A stretch of 64,000 nt of DNA from Brumimicrobium sp964585545 (GCA_964585545.1 CAZPDT010000017.1:1-64000); one strand, 5' to 3'; shown: positions 27,528 through 36,893, counted from the stretch's first letter. The notes: a model not told the origin generated them from the sequence alone. Translations and numbers: made by a program.

Positions 27528-28808
27528 TTAATACGTCTTAAGTTTGTAAGTCTTGCCCCAACAACTTAGTGTAATGGAATCGCCTTCAGCTTTAGATGCT
27601 CCAAAAATATCATCCTGACTGGGACATTGCTTTTTGTATTTTTCCACTAAAGCATTGTTTCCAGACTTTTCAGCCAATTCAACGGCATAATAATTATTGG
27701 CTTTTCTATCGAGTGTTGATACCCCACAATCATTCATTAATGCATTTACACTTTTTGCAGCAATCTCATAGCCTTCACTAGCGTTTTTACCACTTATATT
27801 CAATCCAGCATTATGAGCACTTTTATAATCCCCTCGATTGAAGTAAACTCTGGCTATTTTTAATTGAATATCACTTTTTTCATCAGCGGATGTTGACATA
27901 TTAAGTGCTTCGTTGAATGTTTTAATTGCAGCTGATGTTTGACCTTTACTGATTTGTAATTTGGCTTTAGCCAGCACAGCATCAATAGATGGGTCAATTG
28001 CAATAATCGTATCGACAAGCATTTCATACTCATCACTTTTGGTGCAATTTTTCTTTTCAAGAAGCTCCATAAAATTCTTAACTGTTGTTTTCTTTGCTTC
28101 CAGTTCTTGAGGTAAGTCTTTCATAAAGTTTGAAATTTCAGGAAGAATAGACTTACAATCTGTAACGGCATTGTTGAAATAAGAAGATAGAAAATCGATA
28201 ATTTTTGCCCCCATTTCTCCCTTATTTACATAATCAGACAATGTAAAGTATTCCGAAATTAATCTTTTTTTGTATGCTGATTTTGCTTTTTTGTCTTGTT
28301 CTTGCACCCAAAGATTATACAGGTTTTGATAGTATTGTTGTAAATATCCTTTGTTTACTTTTGGACCTTCAAAATGGATACCAATTCTATATGCAGAATC
28401 TGCTTTTTTCATTGCATTAGGCGCACCCTGTCTTAGATAAGAATAAGCCATGTGATTTTGCCATTCCTTTTGCAATCCATGTTCCCGTTGAGCACTTTCA
28501 TATATGGTTATTAAAGTGTCAAGGTAAGCCGCTTTTGTAGCTTTATCAGGGGCATCTGATACTGACTTGCGTATTGCATAAATAAAGGGTTTATAAAATG
28601 CCATTCCTAAAGAACCACATTCATTTAAAGCCTTAACGTATGCCCGTGTAACTTTTTCGTATTCTTTTACTTTATACGCATTACCAGCAATGGCTTTGTA
28701 CCGCATACATTCAGTAGGCTGTTGCGTAGAGCCATCATCTTGGGCAAATGAGGTTGTTCCTAAACCAAGTGTGAAAAGTGTCAGTAAAATTAATTTTGCT
28801 TTTCTCAT
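27528..28808 (-). CDS. Secreted tetratricopeptide repeat protein
   Basis: A 426-residue exported protein: signal peptide to about residue 22 (cleavage after SFAQ), then helical TPR-like repeats (CMRYKAIAGNAYKVKEYEKV; later AAIKTFNEALNMSTSADEKS, KIARVYFNRGDYKSAHNAG). TPR proteins act as scaffolds; no enzymatic motif is present. It lies between the barrel-type outer-membrane protein gene (11 bases upstream) and lptC (3 bases downstream). A periplasmic role in outer-membrane or lipopolysaccharide assembly is inferred from the operon. Confidence 0.8.
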   Translation of the reverse strand: MRKAKLILLTLFTLGLGTTSFAQDDGSTQQPTECMRYKAIAGNAYKVKEYEKVTRAYVKALNECGSLGMAFYKPFIYAIRKSVSDAPDKATKAAYLDTLITIYESAQREHGLQKEWQNHMAYSYLRQGAPNAMKKADSAYRIGIHFEGPKVNKGYLQQYYQNLYNLWVQEQDKKAKSAYKKRLISEYFTLSDYVNKGEMGAKIIDFLSSYFNNAVTDCKSILPEISNFMKDLPQELEAKKTTVKNFMELLEKKNCTKSDEYEMLVDTIIAIDPSIDAVLAKAKLQISKGQTSAAIKTFNEALNMSTSADEKSDIQLKIARVYFNRGDYKSAHNAGLNISGKNASEGYEIAAKSVNALMNDCGVSTLDRKANNYYAVELAEKSGNNALVEKYKKQCPSQDDIFGASKAEGDSITLSCWGKTYKLKTY

Positions 28809-28819
28809 TTTTCTATAGA

Positions 28820-30169
28820 TTAATTTAATTTACGTTTTCTAAACCATTTGTCGTAACCAGGAGCAATATTTATGCCGATATTGAATCCATAATAGTTTTC
28901 TTTGATGACACCAGGTTGACTGGTCTTGCCATGGACACCATAGCAAGCTGAGATACTGAGTGTTGAAACAGAACGTGCTAAAACAAAAGGGATGCCTATA
29001 CCGGCAGTTAAACCTTTGTCGATCAATTGTTCTCCTCCGACTTCATAAGGTGTGTTGACAAGGTAGGCGCCGATGCGGTAACTCATTTTGTCAAAAAAGT
29101 GAATATAGGTGGTTCGATCATTGGCAATTCTATGTGGGATATATTGAAAGCCCATTCGTATCGAATTTGAGTTTATATATTGTCCTGTGGAGGAGCCAGT
29201 ATTAAAAGTTTCTTTGTAATCAGACCAGTCTTCTAAAGAATATGCTATAGTATACATGAGTGAGGGTTTTTTTGGCCGGCTTGACTTTTCGTTCAAGGGT
29301 GTAAAGGTATAAGTAAGCCCGAAACTCATTTTTGTTGGAATAAAGACCTCTCCACGCTCTTCTGTATTTACGAGGGTATCAAAAGTTTGTATATTATAGT
29401 AATTGCCAAAGTACGAACGCACATGGGTTTTTTCAAAACTAAGGTTTAATCCAGGACGATATACGCCTCCGAATCTTATACTGTGTGCATTGCTGGGACG
29501 AAAATCATAATTTAATCCCACCTCAAAACCGATGTCACGAGCGCGAAGTGATTTTGTATCCATGCCACCAAATTCAATCCCACTTTTTCTTCTATAAGCT
29601 CTTCTTTCGTTATTTACTCTCCCAAAATAATATTTTCCGTTTATACCTATAGAAAGGCTGTGTTTTCTGCTGTCTAATACATTTCCAGCAAATCCAAGCA
29701 TAAGTTCTTGAACGGCCCCATCTCCTTTATAATTGTAAAAAATGCTGTCACCTTCCACCATTTCATAGTTGTCGATATCATATCCAGCCTTACTTAAGGG
29801 TTGAAGTCCAAAAGCAATTCCTAAACGCTTTGCAAAAGGAACAATTAAAGCAAAATGAGTGATGTTTGTATATCTGCCTTGTGAAGTTACTCCGTTATCG
29901 TTGGTAAAACGTTTTTCAAAATGATTGACTCCAAATGAGAATAACGGATTTTTTTTTGCAAGCAAAGAGTAAGTTGAAGGATTGTATAGGTTGGCCTGAC
30001 TTGAGTCGGTTAATGCCACCGCTGCTCCTCCTAACCCGTTAATGTAGGCATTCCCGGTGAACCCAACATCTCCTATCCCCCTAGATGAATAAGGAGTGTT
30101 GGTGCTCACTTGCACCAAAGCATATCCACTTGTTAGGAAAAATAACATGACTAATAAACCTCTATACAT
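28820..30169 (-). CDS. Beta-barrel outer-membrane protein
   Basis: A 449-residue protein with a signal sequence of about 18-20 residues. Then comes the FadL/PorV-like start YSSRGIGDVGFTGNAYINGL and GGAAVALTDSSQANLYNPST, which places it among Bacteroidota outer-membrane transport-type barrels. Regular alternating strands run to the end. No T9SS gene neighbours it, so a transport or assembly role in the lptC operon is more likely than a PorV role. Its start overlaps the end of coaX by 8 bases, so translation is probably coupled. Confidence 0.78.
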   Translation of the reverse strand: MYRGLLVMLFFLTSGYALVQVSTNTPYSSRGIGDVGFTGNAYINGLGGAAVALTDSSQANLYNPSTYSLLAKKNPLFSFGVNHFEKRFTNDNGVTSQGRYTNITHFALIVPFAKRLGIAFGLQPLSKAGYDIDNYEMVEGDSIFYNYKGDGAVQELMLGFAGNVLDSRKHSLSIGINGKYYFGRVNNERRAYRRKSGIEFGGMDTKSLRARDIGFEVGLNYDFRPSNAHSIRFGGVYRPGLNLSFEKTHVRSYFGNYYNIQTFDTLVNTEERGEVFIPTKMSFGLTYTFTPLNEKSSRPKKPSLMYTIAYSLEDWSDYKETFNTGSSTGQYINSNSIRMGFQYIPHRIANDRTTYIHFFDKMSYRIGAYLVNTPYEVGGEQLIDKGLTAGIGIPFVLARSVSTLSISACYGVHGKTSQPGVIKENYYGFNIGINIAPGYDKWFRKRKLN

Positions 30170-30896
30170 TATGCCTTAAAATTATGAATAAACCTTTAAT
30201 GGTTAAATTATCATCGGCAAAGATGCTATTTTTTAATTCTTTATCAAATATTTTATGGTCTCCACCTGTCAAAAAAATTGTTAATTGCTGGTATTGTTGA
30301 GTGTAAGCGTCAATAAAAGTATTGATTTCTGACTGAACTCCGTTAATGACTCCTGAAAGCATCGCTTGTTTTGTGTCTTTGCCAATCAGTGGAGCAATAT
30401 TTTCCAATTCCAATAAAGGAAGTGCACCAGTATATTCATGCATTGCTTTTAGACGCATTTTATAACCAGGAGAGATAGACCCACCTTGATATTGCCCTTT
30501 TATAACCAAATCAAACTTTATGCACGTACCCATATCGATAACAAGAGCTTGTTCAGTTGATGATAAATGATTTGCAGCCACGGCATTTGCAATGCGATCT
30601 GCTCCCAAAGTTTCAGGAGTTTTGTATTGCCCGAGGTCGATAGGAAGGGGAGTATTGTTGTTTAGTATTAAATCAGGCTCCATGAGGCGGGCAAGCCATG
30701 TTGTAGTTTTATTGTTCAATACAGAAGACAATAAACTCGTCCTTTTATTTCTAGACGAAAGCATTCTTTTTACTTTTCCTTCCTCATTAATTGCTAATGT
30801 TTGTTGTTGAACGATTTGATTATTTTCAAAATCAACAATCTTGATTTGAGTATTTCCCGCATCAACTATGCAATATTTTTCTGTTATTGAAGACAC
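30162..30896 (-). CDS. coaX: Type III pantothenate kinase
   Basis: Phosphorylates pantothenate, the first step of coenzyme A synthesis. The 244 residues show the acetate-kinase/Hsp70-fold motifs of CoaX: DAGNTQIKI (phosphate 1), ETLGADRIANAVAA, VIDMGTCIKFDL (phosphate 2) and GGSISPGYKMRLKAM. The GTG start is forced because no other start codon precedes DAGNT. Promoter box TATCTTTG ends 4 bases before it, as at uvrC, predicting a leaderless mRNA for the whole coaX-OMP-TPR-lptC operon. It overlaps the next gene by 8 bases. Confidence 0.92.
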   Translation of the reverse strand: MSSITEKYCIVDAGNTQIKIVDFENNQIVQQQTLAINEEGKVKRMLSSRNKRTSLLSSVLNNKTTTWLARLMEPDLILNNNTPLPIDLGQYKTPETLGADRIANAVAANHLSSTEQALVIDMGTCIKFDLVIKGQYQGGSISPGYKMRLKAMHEYTGALPLLELENIAPLIGKDTKQAMLSGVINGVQSEINTFIDAYTQQYQQLTIFLTGGDHKIFDKELKNSIFADDNLTIKGLFIILRHNV

Positions 30897-30900
30897 AATA

Positions 30901-30908
30901 CAAAGATA
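30901..30908 (-). promoter_or_regulatory. Promoter -7 box abutting coaX
   Basis: TATCTTTG on the minus strand, then TATT and the GTG start. The arrangement is identical to uvrC. Transcription should start at or within the start codon. Confidence 0.6.
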
Positions 30909-30994
30909 AAAGATATTAGAAGAACAATATGCAATTATATGATTGAAAAATAAAGTTCACCTCCAATCATTTTAAAAAAATATTCGATTCTTTA

Positions 30995-31023
30995 TTGAGA
31001 AATAGAATTTGTTTCTATCTTTG
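30995..31023 (+). promoter_or_regulatory. Promoter of tRNA-Phe
   Basis: TTG (30995-30997), 18 bases, TATCTTTG (31016-31023): a full Bacteroidota -33/-7 pair. Transcription would begin near 31029, 23 bases before the tRNA. Confidence 0.7.
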
Positions 31024-31051
31024 CCCTCACTTATTTATAAAGTAATGGAAA

Positions 31052-31124
31052 GGTGATGTAGCTCAGTTGGTAGAGCAAAGGACTGAAAATCCTTGTGTCG
31101 GCGGTTCGATTCCGTCCATCACCA
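31052..31124 (+). tRNA. tRNA-Phe (anticodon GAA)
   Basis: A complete cloverleaf: acceptor stem GGTGATG/CATCACC with A discriminator; D stem GCTC/GAGC; anticodon stem AAGGA/TCCTT around CTGAAAA, giving GAA (Phe); T arm GGCGG-TTCGATT-CCGTC. CCA is not encoded. It has its own promoter and terminator. Confidence 0.97.
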
Positions 31125-31130
31125 CTTCGC

Positions 31131-31163
31131 AAAAGGGGACTGATTATCAGTACCCTTTTTTTT
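31131..31163 (+). terminator. Terminator of tRNA-Phe
   Basis: AAAGGG and CCCTTT flank ACTGA/TCAGT in an interrupted hairpin starting at about 31131, followed by a run of eight T (31156-31163). Confidence 0.7.
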
Positions 31164-31548
31164 ATGCTTACCAATTGGAAACGATATGAACGATTGGTGA
31201 AACGCAGTTAACTCGAATTATTCATGAGATTATTTTAGATTTTAGATGGTAGATGAGATTTGTAATTTTCGGATAATAATATTCTATATCAGCAAATTAC
31301 AAGCGGAATATAAAATCCAAAAAATCCAAGCATTTAATAATTGATGCCTAAATTTGGGGCAGATTTGTACCTTTTGAAAAAACATCAACCAGTTACAGAT
31401 CATTCGATTGTGGCTTTAAATTGAAGGGAGTGGTGAATAATATGGGTTAAATTATTTTCATAATAAAGTTTAATTAATAGTTTATCCTATAAAAACCCAT
31501 TATCTTTGCACCCGTTTTTAAGAAAAATTATATTAAAATCAATTGATT
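31164..31548. other. Intergenic region upstream of marC
   Basis: No gene. At 31196-31229 is an inverted copy of the dispersed repeat (AACGCAGTTAACTCGAATTA, then TTCATGAGA). The marC promoter box TATCTTTG is at 31501-31508. The remainder is AT-rich without visible structure. Confidence 0.45.
31501..31508 (+). promoter_or_regulatory. Promoter -7 box of marC
   Basis: TATCTTTG, 40 bases before the ATG. No convincing -33 TTG is seen at the right distance. Confidence 0.45.
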
Positions 31549-32145
31549 ATGAAGGAGTTTTTTATGGGATTTGATTTCATTGAAGTGTTCAATTCAACCA
31601 TGGTATTGTTTGCGGTTATTGATATTTTGGGTTCTATTCCAATTATTATAAAAATTAAGGAATCAACAGGAGATATCCATTCGAATAGAATTACAATAGT
31701 TTCTCTGGTGATTATGATATCTTTCCTTGTGTTCGGTGAAAAATTATTGAGTTTGTATGGTATAAACGTAGAATCATTTGCGGTGGCAGGTTCCTTTATC
31801 CTTTTTATCATGGCTCTCGAAATGATTATGGGTATTGAATTGATTAAAGAAACAGCAAAAGGAGGGAAGAGTGCAGGAATTGTTCCTTTGGCTTTTCCAA
31901 TAATTGCTGGTGCAGGGTCAATGACGACTTTAATTTCTATTCGTGCGGAATATGAAATGATTAATATTCTTGTTGCTATTTTCATTAATATGGGCGTTGT
32001 GCTTTTGGTACTTAAATTAACCAGAAGAATTGAGCGTTTACTCGGACCTGGAGGAATCGCAATTATACAAAAGGTATTTGGTATCATCTTATTGGCAATT
32101 ACGGTGAAGCTGTTTGCTTCCAACGTTACTCATTTATTTGATTAA
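31549..32145 (+). CDS. MarC family integral membrane protein
   Basis: A 198-residue protein with about six membrane helices, matching MarC/UPF0056: the first helix runs on into LFAVIDILGSIPIIIKI (family signature D.LG..P), LALEMIMG-like MALEMIMGIEL in the middle, PLAFPIIAGAGSMTTLISIR (the conserved P.AGPG-like motif), and a last helix AIIQKVFGIILLAITVKLF. The family's function is unsettled despite the name. The ATG at 31549 was preferred to the TTG two codons upstream. It converges with sod through a shared terminator. Confidence 0.88.
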   Translation: MKEFFMGFDFIEVFNSTMVLFAVIDILGSIPIIIKIKESTGDIHSNRITIVSLVIMISFLVFGEKLLSLYGINVESFAVAGSFILFIMALEMIMGIELIKETAKGGKSAGIVPLAFPIIAGAGSMTTLISIRAEYEMINILVAIFINMGVVLLVLKLTRRIERLLGPGGIAIIQKVFGIILLAITVKLFASNVTHLFD

Positions 32146-32173
32146 AATCCAAATTACTCATAGAATAAGTAAT

Positions 32174-32211
32174 GAAAAACCCGACAATTCACGATGAATG
32201 TCGGGTTTTTT
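32174..32211. terminator. Bidirectional terminator between marC and sod
   Basis: AAAAACCCGACA and TGTCGGGTTTTT form a stem (with one bulged A and ATTC/GAAT extending it). A-run and T-run flank the stem, so it can terminate both convergent genes. Confidence 0.85.
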
Positions 32212-32234
32212 ATAGTGATTTAAACTGTCAGATA

Positions 32235-32831
32235 TTATCTAGCAGCTTTATATCTTTTGTTGACTTCGTCCCAGTTGATTAAATTGAAAAATGCCTCAAC
32301 ATAATCTGGTCTTCTGTTTTGATAATTCAAATAATAAGCATGCTCCCAAACATCGATGCCTAAAATTGCAGTACCACAATTTCCATCGATTATTGGATTG
32401 TCTTGATTGGGTGTAGAACATACTTCTAGCTTTCCGTTCTTAACACATAACCATGCCCATCCTGAACCAAATTGTGTTTTTGCTGCTGTTGAAAATTGTT
32501 CTTTAAACGCTTCAAATGAACCAAAATCAGCATTAATTGCATCTGCAATTTCACCTGTTGGTTCTCCTCCGCCATTTGGAGACATTACAGACCAAAATAA
32601 ACTGTGGTTGTAAAACCCACCACCATTATTCCTAACTGCTTTATTATCTTTTCCTTGTACTAATATTTCTTCAATTGACTTTCCTTCTAGATCTGTTCCT
32701 TCAATTGCCGCGTTTAATTTGTTTGTATATCCTTGATGGTGTTTTCCATGATGAATCTCCATTGTTTTTGCGTCAATGTGTGGTTCTAATGCATCGTATG
32801 CATAAGGTAATTTTGGTAATTCAAATGCCAT
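32235..32831 (-). CDS. sod: Superoxide dismutase (Fe/Mn)
   Basis: Converts superoxide to oxygen and hydrogen peroxide. The 198 residues have the N-terminal helix pair (LPYAYDALEPHIDAKTMEIH, metal ligand His27, then HHGKHHQGY), NGGGFYNHSLFWSVMSP (second ligand His), GSGWAWLCVKNGKLEV, and DVWEHAYYLNYQNRR with the last Asp and His ligands. Iron versus manganese preference cannot be read safely. No signal peptide, so cytoplasmic. A TATATTTG promoter box (32876-32869) precedes it. It neighbours the suf genes, which serve the same stress. Confidence 0.95.
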   Translation of the reverse strand: MAFELPKLPYAYDALEPHIDAKTMEIHHGKHHQGYTNKLNAAIEGTDLEGKSIEEILVQGKDNKAVRNNGGGFYNHSLFWSVMSPNGGGEPTGEIADAINADFGSFEAFKEQFSTAAKTQFGSGWAWLCVKNGKLEVCSTPNQDNPIIDGNCGTAILGIDVWEHAYYLNYQNRRPDYVEAFFNLINWDEVNKRYKAAR

Positions 32832-32868
32832 TGTTTTATGTTTTTTTAAGTTAATAATTCCGTTCTCT

Positions 32869-32876
32869 CAAATATA
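32869..32876 (-). promoter_or_regulatory. Promoter -7 box of sod
   Basis: TATATTTG on the minus strand, 37 bases before the sod ATG. Confidence 0.45.
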
Positions 32877-32958
32877 ACTATTTTAAAGTCACTTTTGTTC
32901 AGATAGTTATTAGAAATGCTAAATTTTGTTATAGATGATGTTTAACTATTCGTTTGGG

Positions 32959-34221
32959 TTAAAACTCCCAGCCAAATTCATCCAAGAACATTTTATCAAG
33001 ATGTGCTCTTAGAGGTTTATCTTCGATTTTATCCAATATATCTCCAATGAATGCGGCCACCATTAAATGTTTTGCCAGCGTTTCAGAAATACCGCGTGAA
33101 CGAAGATAGTACACGGCTTCTTTGTCCAATTCTCCAATTGTAGAGCCATGAGAACAACGTACATCATCGGCGTAAATCTCCAATTCTGGTTTTGAGTTAA
33201 CCGTTGCTTTGTCTGAAAGTAAAACATTCTTATTGGATTGATATGCTTCGATTTTTTGAGCATTGGGTCGCACCAATATCATTCCGTTAAACACACCTGT
33301 TGAACTGTCGTCCATTACCCCTTTGTATGTTTCATTTGTAGTACAATGTGAATACATCTGATCAACAAAGGTATGATTGTCGATGTGCTGTTTTTCCTTT
33401 CCTAGATATGCACCATTAATTTCAGTATAACAGTTTTCACCTTCTACGATAACATCTAGGCCATTACGGGTTAAAATCCCTCCAGTTGTAATGGTATTCA
33501 TTAAGAAATTACTGGATTCCTCTTGGATAAATAATTCACGAGAAATATGGAGTACGTTTTTCTCCTCAGTTTGCACTTTATTGATGATTAAACTTGCATT
33601 GGTTTCAACGTCTCCTTCAAAAACAATATTCGAGAAACTATTTTCAGAATTCCTAGAATGGTATGTTACCACCAACTCCGCCTTTGAACCACTTTCACTA
33701 TGCACAAAATGACGGGTATTGGCAATGACCTCTTCACCATCCAAAACATGGATTAAATGAATTGGATATTTGGCCTTTTTATCCTTTTTTATTCGAATAT
33801 AAGCTCCTCCAGTTTGATAGGCTTTATTAATCAATGAAAAAACATTCTCATGGATATCATCTAAAAGTTGCGTATAATATTGCTCATCAAGGTCTTCTAT
33901 CTTCTGAACAGAAATCGCATCATCTTCTAAAATTGTTGATGCTTGTTCGTCGTAATAACCATTTACAAATACCAGTTTATGGGCTTCAAGACCTTCGACT
34001 TTGAAGGCTTCAATATCAGTTGATTTTTTAACTTGGTGGTACTTTCTTTTTACATATTTCCTTACTCGGGTATATTTCCATTCCTCCACTTTCGTGTTGG
34101 GAAAATCCATCCCTTTTAAGGCATCTAAGGCTTGCTGCCTGACCTTTGAAATCGTTTCAGGTTTCTTAAAATCAGCAACAAACTCAAGAACTTTATTGTC
34201 TTTATCTACTACTAATTCCAT
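32959..34221 (-). CDS. sufD: Fe-S cluster assembly protein SufD
   Basis: Scaffold subunit of SufBCD. The 420 residues share the SufB/SufD beta-helix core: INKVQTEEKNVLHISRELFI, GLDVIVEGENCYTEINGAYL, VDDSSTGVFNGMILVRPNAQ-type segment (MDDSSTGVFNGMILVRP) and the conserved ADDVRCSHGSTIGELDKEAV near the end, holding the Cys-Ser-His region. Residues EAVYYLRSRGISETLAKHLM follow as in the family. It is the last gene of the sufBCD operon, starting 2 bases after sufC. Its stop codon lies within TTGGGTTAAAA, resembling the end of the dispersed repeat. Confidence 0.94.
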   Translation of the reverse strand: MELVVDKDNKVLEFVADFKKPETISKVRQQALDALKGMDFPNTKVEEWKYTRVRKYVKRKYHQVKKSTDIEAFKVEGLEAHKLVFVNGYYDEQASTILEDDAISVQKIEDLDEQYYTQLLDDIHENVFSLINKAYQTGGAYIRIKKDKKAKYPIHLIHVLDGEEVIANTRHFVHSESGSKAELVVTYHSRNSENSFSNIVFEGDVETNASLIINKVQTEEKNVLHISRELFIQEESSNFLMNTITTGGILTRNGLDVIVEGENCYTEINGAYLGKEKQHIDNHTFVDQMYSHCTTNETYKGVMDDSSTGVFNGMILVRPNAQKIEAYQSNKNVLLSDKATVNSKPELEIYADDVRCSHGSTIGELDKEAVYYLRSRGISETLAKHLMVAAFIGDILDKIEDKPLRAHLDKMFLDEFGWEF

Positions 34222-34223
34222 AT

Positions 34224-34985
34224 CTATTCTGCAATTTCTTTTTCGTTAATCCAATCATATCCTTCCTCTTCTAGCTTTAATGCCAAATCACTTGTTCCTG
34301 TTTTAATAATTTTACCATCATTTAAAACATGAACATAATCGGGTTTGATATAATTCAATAAACGTTGGTAATGGGTAATAAGAATAATTGCATTGTCTTT
34401 TGATCGCAATTCATTAACGCCATTGGCGACAATGCGCAACGCATCAATGTCTAAGCCCGAATCTGTTTCATCTAAGATGGCTAATTTGGGTTCTAGCATC
34501 GCCATTTGAAAAATTTCATTTCTTTTTTTCTCTCCTCCTGAGAAGCCAGAATTTACTGCACGACTTGCCAGTTTACTGTCCAATTCAACGATTTTTGAAG
34601 CTTCTTTTACTTTGGCCAAGAAATCTTTTGCTGAAATTGGGTCTTCTTTGCGGTATTTGCGTATTTCGCTTATGGCTGTTCGCAAGAAGTTAATATTTGA
34701 AACGCCAGGAATTTCTACTGGATATTGAAATGCCAAGAACAAACCTTCTTTTGCCCGGTCTTCTATCTCAAGTTCCAATAAATCTTTTCCATCAAAATCT
34801 ACCGATCCTTCGGAAACCTCGTATTCTTCTCTGCCTGCCAATACTGAAGCCAATGTAGACTTTCCTGATCCATTGGGGCCCATTATTGCGTGAACTTCAC
34901 CCGCATTTACTTTTAAATTAAGTCCTTTTATGATTTCGGCACGTTCTTCTCCAACTGATGCGTGCAGATTTTTTATTGTTAACAT
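34224..34985 (-). CDS. sufC: Fe-S cluster assembly ATPase SufC
   Basis: ABC-type ATPase driving SufBD rearrangement during cluster assembly. The 253 residues have Walker A GPNGSGKST (36-44), the SufC-type signature SGGEKKRNE in the middle, Walker B LAILDETDSGLD and the switch His in LITHYQRLL. It lies between sufB (38 bases upstream) and sufD (2 bases downstream). Confidence 0.96.
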   Translation of the reverse strand: MLTIKNLHASVGEERAEIIKGLNLKVNAGEVHAIMGPNGSGKSTLASVLAGREEYEVSEGSVDFDGKDLLELEIEDRAKEGLFLAFQYPVEIPGVSNINFLRTAISEIRKYRKEDPISAKDFLAKVKEASKIVELDSKLASRAVNSGFSGGEKKRNEIFQMAMLEPKLAILDETDSGLDIDALRIVANGVNELRSKDNAIILITHYQRLLNYIKPDYVHVLNDGKIIKTGTSDLALKLEEEGYDWINEKEIAE

Positions 34986-35023
34986 AATGTATATTTTTCT
35001 AAATTAAACGTTCTTATTCTAAA

Positions 35024-36472
35024 TTATCCTACTGAGTTTTCTAATGATACCTCCAGTAGTTTTTGTGCTTCTACAGCAAATTCCATTGGCATTCTGTTCA
35101 AGACCTCTTTGGCATAACCATTCACAATTAGATGAATGGCTCTTTCCTCTTCAATCCCTCTTTGTTGACAGTAGAAAATTTGGTCTTCACTAATCTTTGA
35201 GGTCGTGGCTTCGTGTTCAATATTTGCGGTATTGTTTTTACATTCAATATAGGGGAATGTATGGGCACCAGACGTATCGGAAAGCAGTAAAGAATCACAT
35301 TCTGAACGATTTCTGGCATTGTCTGCTCCTGGATGAATCTGAACCAAGCCTCGGTAACTGTTTTCTGAGTGACCCGCTGAAATACCTTTCGATATAATGG
35401 TGCTGCTTGTGTTTTTACCTAGATGAGTCATCTTTGTTCCAGTATCTGCTTGTTGGTGTCCGTTGGTTACAGCAACTGAATAAAACTCTCCAATGGAGTT
35501 GTCACCTTTAAGGATACAAGAAGGGTATTTCCATGTTACGGCAGAACCTGTTTCTACTTGAGTCCAAGAAATTTTTGCATTTTTCTCACAGAGGCCTCGT
35601 TTGGTTACAAAGTTATAAACACCACCTACTCCATCCTTATCTCCAGGATACCAGTTTTGAACGGTTGAATACTTGATTTCAGCATTGTCTTTAGCTATTA
35701 ATTCAACAATAGCCGCATGCAATTGATTTTCATCTCGTGAAGGCGCTGTACAACCTTCTAAGTAAGAACAAAAAGAACCCTCATCTGCAATAACCAAAGT
35801 CCGTTCAAATTGCCCTGTCCCTCCTTCATTAATTCTAAAGTAAGTTGAGAGTTCGACAGGACAGCGTACACCTTTAGGAATATAACAGAAAGAACCATCT
35901 GTAAAAACAGCACTATTAAGCGCAGCATAAAAATTATCTGTGGGAGGAACAATAGTACCCATGTATTTTTTTACCAATTCTGGATGCTCCTGGATAGCAT
36001 CTGATATGGAGCAAAATATAATCCCCAATTCATCCAGTTTTTTCTGGAATGATGTTCCCACAGATACAGAGTCGATAACAAAGTCAACAGCAGTACCTGT
36101 AAGTCGTTTCTGTTCTTCTAAAGAAATCCCTAGTTTTTTCATGGTTTCTTTCATTTCAGGATCAACATCGTCCCAACTTTCATATTTTTTATGATCTTTT
36201 GGGGCTGCATAATAGGAAATGCTTTGAAAATCTAGCTTTTTATATTTTACATGAGCCCAATTGGGTTCAGTCATTTTCTCCCAAATTCTAAATGCTTCTA
36301 AACGTTTCTCTAACAACCATTGGGGTTCTTCTTTCTTCGATGAAATCAAACGAATAATATCTTCGTTTAATCCATTTGGTGCTTTGTCCATTTCAAATTC
36401 CGAAACAAAGCCGTATTTATATTCTTGATTTTCAAGATTTTTCGCTAACTCTTCTTCTGTGTATGCTTCCAT
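35024..36472 (-). CDS. sufB: Fe-S cluster assembly protein SufB
   Basis: Main scaffold on which new iron-sulphur clusters form. The 482 residues include the SufB-specific N-terminal region (EKMTEPNWAHVKYKKLDFQS, FYAALNSAVFTDGSFCYIPK), the beta-helix with SFCSYLEGCTAPSRDENQLH and the C-terminal SRNRSECDSLLL-like segment NARNRSECDSLLLSDTSGAH plus YIECKNNTANIEHEATTSKI, and the closing QRGIEEERAIHLIVNGYAKE. It heads the sufBCD operon; its promoter lies about 150 bases upstream, so the leader is long. Confidence 0.96.
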   Translation of the reverse strand: MEAYTEEELAKNLENQEYKYGFVSEFEMDKAPNGLNEDIIRLISSKKEEPQWLLEKRLEAFRIWEKMTEPNWAHVKYKKLDFQSISYYAAPKDHKKYESWDDVDPEMKETMKKLGISLEEQKRLTGTAVDFVIDSVSVGTSFQKKLDELGIIFCSISDAIQEHPELVKKYMGTIVPPTDNFYAALNSAVFTDGSFCYIPKGVRCPVELSTYFRINEGGTGQFERTLVIADEGSFCSYLEGCTAPSRDENQLHAAIVELIAKDNAEIKYSTVQNWYPGDKDGVGGVYNFVTKRGLCEKNAKISWTQVETGSAVTWKYPSCILKGDNSIGEFYSVAVTNGHQQADTGTKMTHLGKNTSSTIISKGISAGHSENSYRGLVQIHPGADNARNRSECDSLLLSDTSGAHTFPYIECKNNTANIEHEATTSKISEDQIFYCQQRGIEEERAIHLIVNGYAKEVLNRMPMEFAVEAQKLLEVSLENSVG

Positions 36473-36622
36473 AATTATAAGTTTTAACTGCTTAATTGAT
36501 AGCGTAAGATGTATGCTTTTTTCTTTATTACCAATTAGGGCGCTACTGCCTATATCAAGCTAAATTCATATTTAAAAAAGTTGTTATTTATAATAAATCT
36601 AAATAACTGTCCTTTTTGAAGG

Positions 36623-36653
36623 CAAAAATACCTAATTTATGGTATTCAAACAA
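36623..36653 (-). promoter_or_regulatory. Promoter of sufBCD
   Basis: On the minus strand TTG (36653-36651), 20 bases, TATTTTTG (36630-36623). It predicts transcription from about 36617. Confidence 0.55.
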
Positions 36654-36761
36654 CTAAAAGTAGGAATTTTTTTTAATCTCTTTATTGTTGCGAAAAAAAA
36701 TCAATGATGAAACCTTGGGAATCCATGAGATAGAGAAAATATGGAGTAAGAATATGTAGAA

Positions 36762-36800
36762 CCGAGCTTGCGAGCTCAACGCAGTTAATATTACGGGTTA
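36762..36800. repeat. Copy of the GGGTTAA intergenic repeat
   Basis: GAGCTTGCGAGCTCAACGCA, then GTTAATATTACGGGTTA. The first half contains the palindrome GAGCTTGCGAGCTC. A close relative lies at 37252-37293, on the other side of the DUF59 gene, in the same orientation. Confidence 0.6.
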
Positions 36801-36893
36801 CAATCCCGAATTATAAAATCCTCTTTGCTTCTCATACCTATTGCCATTTTAGCTTTTCGTCACGAAATCTTATGAATAGTTCAGGATAGATAA

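Noticed and set aside
31539..32123. Long open frame (194 codons) antisense to marC
   Set aside because: It mirrors marC codon by codon. Its translation is rich in Ile, Asn and Ser with no domain, while the plus strand has clear MarC motifs and a promoter.
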